From Pipra filicauda (lineage: Eukaryota > Chordata > Aves > Passeriformes > Pipridae), in NCBI RefSeq assembly GCF_003945595.2, contig NW_024104554.1, positions 2,976,001-3,040,000 on the forward strand: 64,000 nucleotides of DNA, written 5' to 3'. Shown in pieces: positions 59,901 through 64,000 of this stretch (the first letter of the stretch is position 1; the number at the start of each line of letters is the position of its first letter). The position numbers were made by a program, and so were the translations under genes. A model generated the notes under the pieces. The model was not told the origin of the DNA, did not search any database, and saw nothing but the letters and a program-made list of their open reading frames with translations.

Positions 59901-62284
59901 GAAATAGTGTATTACACTAGTGGTAAAGATCCAAAGATAAACTCAAGTTTGGGGTTGTGTCTTCTAATTCTCTTATGCAAATGTGTCCACTATTCTATCA
60001 CAGGTATGTTTGTACAAGCACTCTTCTGCTGTAATCATGGAACTGGATTGATCTACTTACAGGAATCTTTTTTCCTTCCCCTTTAGCAGTAAATAAAATT
60101 CACAGGAAATGATTCCAAGCAAATTGCTCTCTTCTGGCTCCCTGTGTTTGTGGTTTACCGCCTTGCGTTTTCTGTTCAGCAGATGGCAAAATGAAACTGG
60201 TTTACTGAAATCCATTTTAGCCCTAACCCTCACTTGTGACTTCCTGATTTACAGCTATCTTTGATTGCTTTCCGTTACAAACTCTATGCTGATAGCTTAG
60301 TGCTGATTGTGTATGATACACTACATGGTGCTTTATTTATTTGACCATAAATGCCTGAGCAGCCTTTTTCACTCCCCTGGCACCTCTTATCAGATATAAA
60401 GTGAGAGAGCATTTCCATCCAGATCTGATTCACTTGTAAGGTTAGACACTTCTCGAAAGTCATTCTTCATTTACTTCTAACTTTAGTCAGTGTAAGTAAA
60501 ATTGACCTTATCCTATTTGACCTAATTATGTCATGAAGAGCATTAAAAACACACATGCTTCACTCAGAAATTTCCCATGGGACCAACTCACTGGGAAAGT
60601 GATGCCAAAACTGAAATGAAAGACTCTTAACTAGTAGTTCCTTTTCAGAGTTGCTGTGAATAACTCCATTATAATAACAGAATGAAAAATCCTGCCTAGG
60701 AGTCAGTAACAACACTACCAACTAATCTGCTCCAAAGCAGGTTTACTAATCAAATAGATAACTGTTCAGCACAAGCCAGATGTTTCACACCAATATGCTG
60801 ATGTAGGGTGACCAAAAACTATGTCCATGTTCCAAGGTGAGATTTAGAGTTGTGCAGATCAGGGTTCCCTGCTTAGTCTGGCCTCTTTGACTTTTTAACA
60901 TTTATAAAACAAAATGTTCTCCCTGTGATGATCTTAAGCGGAACAAAATTGTCTTCCTTTGTACATTCATTAATCATCCAGATAGAGAAGCAACATTTTC
61001 ATGACAACCACCAATAAATGCAAATCACAAGGATATCTGAATATGAATGAGAATGAAGAAAAGGTACAATGAAGTTTTATGAGATCAATAAAGACAAAAT
61101 AAATAGCACACAAACAAAATGAAAGCCACGTTGGGAAAAGGTGAGTAGGCATTTGCTGGAAAATACTCAGTCACTTTCAGTAGGAGGGGTAAGATGAGCA
61201 GCAGTAATGCTGTAGGGGCTTGGGAGTGACAGGGAACAGTAAATTAGACATGGCAGCAGGAGAAGCCAAATCAATTTTCAACTGGATGCACAGAGGAACA
61301 TCATAGAACTGAGCAGTAACTATCCGTCACTGTGTGACTGGTATGACTACTTCTGGACTGCTCATGAAACCTGAACATCTTACAAACCAACCTGGGCTTT
61401 CACTGGAGGTTAGAGAAGAGTCATTTAAATGAACAGAAGTATGACTGCAGGAGTTTCCCAGATTGGTCACAGCCTCTACAGTGGCAGAGGAGTACTGGTT
61501 CAGTTCCCTAGTATTTTAAAGGTGCTACCTCTGGAGTACAAAAGGAACAAACAAGCAGGGCAAAAAGTTCAATGAAGCTGAGCTTCAGGAAAGACTTCTA
61601 GACGTGGAGTCTTTAAGGACATACTATAGTCCTGCAGGGGAATTCTTGCTAGGGTCATTTCCAAGAAACACTTAAACCAAGCACATTATAATAAGTGGTA
61701 ACCTTCCAGGAAAAGGAGCGTTTTCATCCCTTGTTTCTTTGAGCTCATCTCATTTCAGTCTTTTCCCTTATTAATAGGTTTTGTTCAAAGCCACAGGAAG
61801 TTGGACTTTCAGTTGAGTACATTATCCAGAGCGTAAAAGACTCTGAGATGTGACTGGAGGTTTTCTGTTCTGAATTTGCCATCTGTGTCTGTTTCTGATA
61901 CCAGGGGGAACCTGCAGTATTTTGAGTGGTGAATTCTTGATATAAAATTAGTAACCTGATGTGCTGTCTCATTCACTAAGGTACTCTAGAGAAAAAGATC
62001 TCCTATGTCATGGACTATGACTTACCAACTCTCTGCTCATCCTGGTATCCTCCGTAGTCAGCCACTTCCCTTCGATCCAAGTTATAGTCATGCTTGGAGA
62101 AGTACTGCACCCCACTTTCCCTCTCCAGGTGGTACCTCTTCAGTTCTTGAATGATCTCCATGATCAGATTTAAGAGACTTTGCTTGTCCTTCAAATCTGT
62201 GGAGTCAGTTTTCTCTTTGCAATATCCTGCTGAGAGCATTAAGAGTACCAGCCCCAGCAGCCCAGGAGACCTCAGTCCACTCAT
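56897..62284 (-). CDS. ALKAL2: ALKAL2 (FAM150B): secreted ALK/LTK ligand, complete coding sequence
   Basis: ALKAL2 (augmentor-alpha) is a secreted cytokine that activates the receptor tyrosine kinases ALK and LTK. Coding exons on the minus strand: 62284-62026, 59544-59491, 59379-59299 and 56961-56897, giving 152 residues. A signal peptide covers about residues 1-22 ([20 protein letters not shown]). A variable N-terminal region with [20 protein letters not shown] follows. The conserved C-terminal domain runs from [19 protein letters not shown] through [17 protein letters not shown]. Its four cysteines are at about 113, 127, 136 and 149. The first in-frame ATG is at 62284. A GTG eight codons upstream is not a credible start. 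All splice sites are GT-AG with matching phases. The C-terminus is MEG then TAA, slightly shorter than the mammalian tail. Confidence 0.95.
56962..59298. other. ALKAL2 last intron, nothing recognised
   Basis: 2.3 kb of AT-rich intron without clear repeats or exon frames. Confidence 0.5.
59299..59379 (-). CDS. ALKAL2: ALKAL2 third coding exon
   Basis: 81 nt, acceptor ATTTCAG, donor GTAAGT. Encodes [18 protein letters not shown], then TRDCTIPA, with the first two conserved cysteines. Confidence 0.96.
59491..59544 (-). CDS. ALKAL2: ALKAL2 second coding exon
   Basis: 54 nt, acceptor CCAACAG, donor GTATGT. Encodes [17 protein letters not shown] with split codons Glu and Gly at its ends. Confidence 0.95.
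59545..62025. other. ALKAL2 intron after first coding exon, nothing recognised
   Basis: 2.5 kb without recognised transposons, unusual here given the CR1 density elsewhere. Possible non-coding regulatory sequence; not demonstrable from one genome. Confidence 0.4.
62026..62284 (-). CDS. ALKAL2: ALKAL2 first coding exon
   Basis: Signal peptide and N-terminal region: 86 codons plus one base, donor GTAAGT. The exon extends upstream as 5' UTR to an acceptor at 62357 (TTTTCTCTTCCAG). Confidence 0.94.
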
Positions 62285-63253
62285 TGCAGTCCGACCTGAA
62301 GAGTGCACGAGGGGATGAAGAGGAAGGATCTGCTGCTGTGGGAGGCCTCCTGTTTCACTGGAAGAGAAAATCGGGGGGGTGGGTCGAAGGTGGGGAGAGG
62401 CGTGGGGATGAAACAGGAAACATTACAGGAGGAGAGAGCGGAGACCATTCCGCAGGTTACACAAGGCAGGGGCGCAGACCGCTCCGACAGCCCAGCGCCT
62501 GACGGCGGGGGGTTGGCGGGGCGGAGCAGGGCGGAGGGTCCGCTGCTGCCCCCGCTGCCCGCAGCGCCCGCCCCGCGGGCAGAGCCGCCCCAGCGCCCGC
62601 CCGGCCTCCCGGAGCCGAGCCCGGCGGGAGGGCGGGTGCACAGCCTCGCAGCGGGCACGGGCTGGGGTACCCGGCAGGACCCCTCGCCCCGCGAAGCAGA
62701 TCGGCGTTCCGCCCCGCCTCTCCCCGCCCCGCCCGCGGCCACGGAGCGGAGCAGCGCGGGCGAGGGGCCACAACTTTCCCCGAAGTTTGTGCCGGAGAGC
62801 CGCGGCAGCTGCGCACCGAGGGGGTCCCCACCCTCGCTGCGGGGCTCGGCGCCCGGGCTGCGGGCAGGAGCGGCGGGACAGGCGGTGCGCGGCTGGGGGG
62901 CAGCCGTCCAGGCGCAGGGAGCGGCAGCGCCAGCCTCCCCTTTCTCTGTCCCTTTTCCCGGCTGGGGGAAGGAACGCGGGCGGCCGCGGGGAGCAGCCCG
63001 GAGCGGCGGCCAGCGGCATCTCCGGAGCCGCTCTCCTTCGGACGGCTGAGCGCCCCGCGCACACACCGCCCCGCACTCCGCGCCGCGGCTCTGCCCCGCC
63101 AACTCCGGCGGGGTCCGGCGGGGCCGCTCCCGCCCGCGGGCTGTCACCGGCCCCGCCGTACGCAGCGCTTCGGCCCCGCGGGGCGGGAGGGGTGCGGGCG
63201 TGGGGAGGGAAACGGAGGGGAAGGAGATTGCTGGCCCTCCCCGGCCGCTTTAC

Positions 63254-63410
63254 CTGTCTCTCCGTCCCAGAAGCCGAGGTGTCTTCCCCCTGGGAGCCGC
63301 TCCCCGGACGGCAGCAGCCCGCGAGTGGTGGGGAGTCCAAGTATTCCGCGGCTGGCCCGCCCGCCCCCCTCCCGTCCCTGCGCTCCCGTTGTATCCACAA
63401 ACTACTCCAT
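63254..63410 (-). other. ALKAL2: ALKAL2 non-coding exon 1 (predicted)
   Basis: On the minus strand a TATA box at 63441-63434 predicts a start near 63410. A donor GACAG|GTAAAG ends the exon at 63254. Joining to the acceptor at 62358 gives a 5' UTR of about 230 nt and removes a GC-rich 0.9 kb intron. Confidence 0.5.
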
Positions 63411-63433
63411 CGCCGCCAGCCCCAGCGCAGCCG

Positions 63434-63441
63434 CTTATATA
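63434..63441 (-). promoter_or_regulatory. TATA box of ALKAL2
   Basis: TATATAAG on the minus strand, flanked by GC-rich sequence (CCTATATAAGCGGC). It is the only TATA-type motif near the predicted first exon and is correctly placed for a start about 63410. Confidence 0.6.
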
Positions 63442-64000
63442 GGCTATAGGATGGACATGAGACGGCAGATAGTATCGACTTGGAAGTGGGTGGAAAACAA
63501 TAAAAGTCCACTTGGCAACCTCGGGAGCGTCGCTGCTCGCACAAGCCCCCCCTTCCCGCCCTCTCTCCCCTCCCGCCCCGGTCCCCCCCGTCCCTCCCCC
63601 TGCTCGGCTCTCCCGAGCAGGGCTCAGTCACTCCTTCGCCTCTCTCCGACGTAAGGAGACGGTCCCAAGTGTGTGTGTGGAGTGGGAGGGGGCGGCGGCG
63701 GGAAGATGGGGACGGGGGGGGGCGCCTCGCCCGAGCCTTTAATTAGAAACGCGCTGAGGAGCCTCTGAAATATTGATGTTCCTGGCGCAGCTCCCGTCAA
63801 GCAGGTCCCCGGCCCGCGGCCGCAGCCCCGCGGGGGGCGGGCAGGGAAGCCTCCTGTTTACCGGGAACTCCAGGCCCGGCTGCGGCGGGGAAGGGGAGGT
63901 GTTGGGGCGGGGGCGAGCTGCCGGAGAAGGGGAAGGCTATTTCTGCTCGCGCCGGCCGGGAAGCCCGCGGAGAGGCGGCTGGAGCGGAGCTCAGTGGAAG

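Larger units (their letters stand above)
62440..64000. promoter_or_regulatory. ALKAL2 CpG island
   Basis: Dense CpG and GC sequence from about 62440 to the window end, covering the predicted first exon, first intron and upstream flank of ALKAL2. A short AT-rich patch at 63738-63780 contains TTTAATTAG, a homeodomain-type core. Long open frames inside are compositional. Confidence 0.8.

Noticed and set aside
62281..63631. Long minus-strand open frames (288 and 402 codons) and overlapping plus-strand frames near the right edge
   Set aside because: They lie in the ALKAL2 CpG island, are made of Pro/Ala/Arg/Gly runs in several frames at once, and overlap the predicted 5' UTR intron. They are compositional artefacts.

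Overview
The window is nuclear DNA from a bird, probably a passerine. It carries many CR1 LINE fragments, one SINE with a tRNA-like head and a CR1-like tail, and a solo endogenous-retrovirus LTR. Its genes are split into small exons by GT-AG introns. The class assignment (bird) is firm from the CR1 copies; the order (passerine) is tentative and rests on the SINE type. No bacterial-type operon, CRISPR array or phage is present.

Three protein-coding genes can be read exon by exon. (1) SH3YL1, minus strand, coding exons from 12635 down to 2749. Its 5' exon lies in the CpG island near 25675, and its SH3-coding end lies beyond the left edge. (2) ACP1, plus strand, 26030 to 46301, is complete. It encodes the 158-residue low-molecular-weight protein tyrosine phosphatase, with two alternative versions of exon 3 lying side by side. 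(3) ALKAL2 (FAM150B), minus strand, 62284 to 56897, is a complete coding sequence for a secreted ligand of ALK/LTK receptors, with a CpG-island promoter at the right edge. The order and orientation SH3YL1(-) ACP1(+) ALKAL2(-) is the one I know from human 2p25.3, so this is conserved microsynteny.

Layout. 1-2748: SH3YL1 intron with a CR1 that keeps a 318-codon reverse-transcriptase frame. 2749-12635: eight SH3YL1 coding exons. 12636-25674: 13 kb SH3YL1 intron 1, mostly anonymous AT-rich sequence with CR1 relics and an AT-rich palindromic block at 25106-25401. 25425-26330: shared CpG island and bidirectional promoter. 26073-38105: ACP1 intron 1, with a nested pair of CR1s and a 1.1 kb solo LTR. 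38106-46301: remaining ACP1 exons. 46525-56896: about 10 kb between the convergent 3' ends of ACP1 and ALKAL2, with one ancient LINE relic. 56897-63441: ALKAL2 and its promoter.

The genes do not form a pathway. SH3YL1 and ACP1 share a promoter region, while ALKAL2 is separately controlled. The points most worth a second look are the mutually exclusive ACP1 exons separated by 55 nt, the TISU/YY1 element on the ACP1 start codon, the SH3YL1 start codon split across an intron, an unresolved SH3YL1 exon junction, and an apparent one-base shift at the ALKAL2 C-terminus.
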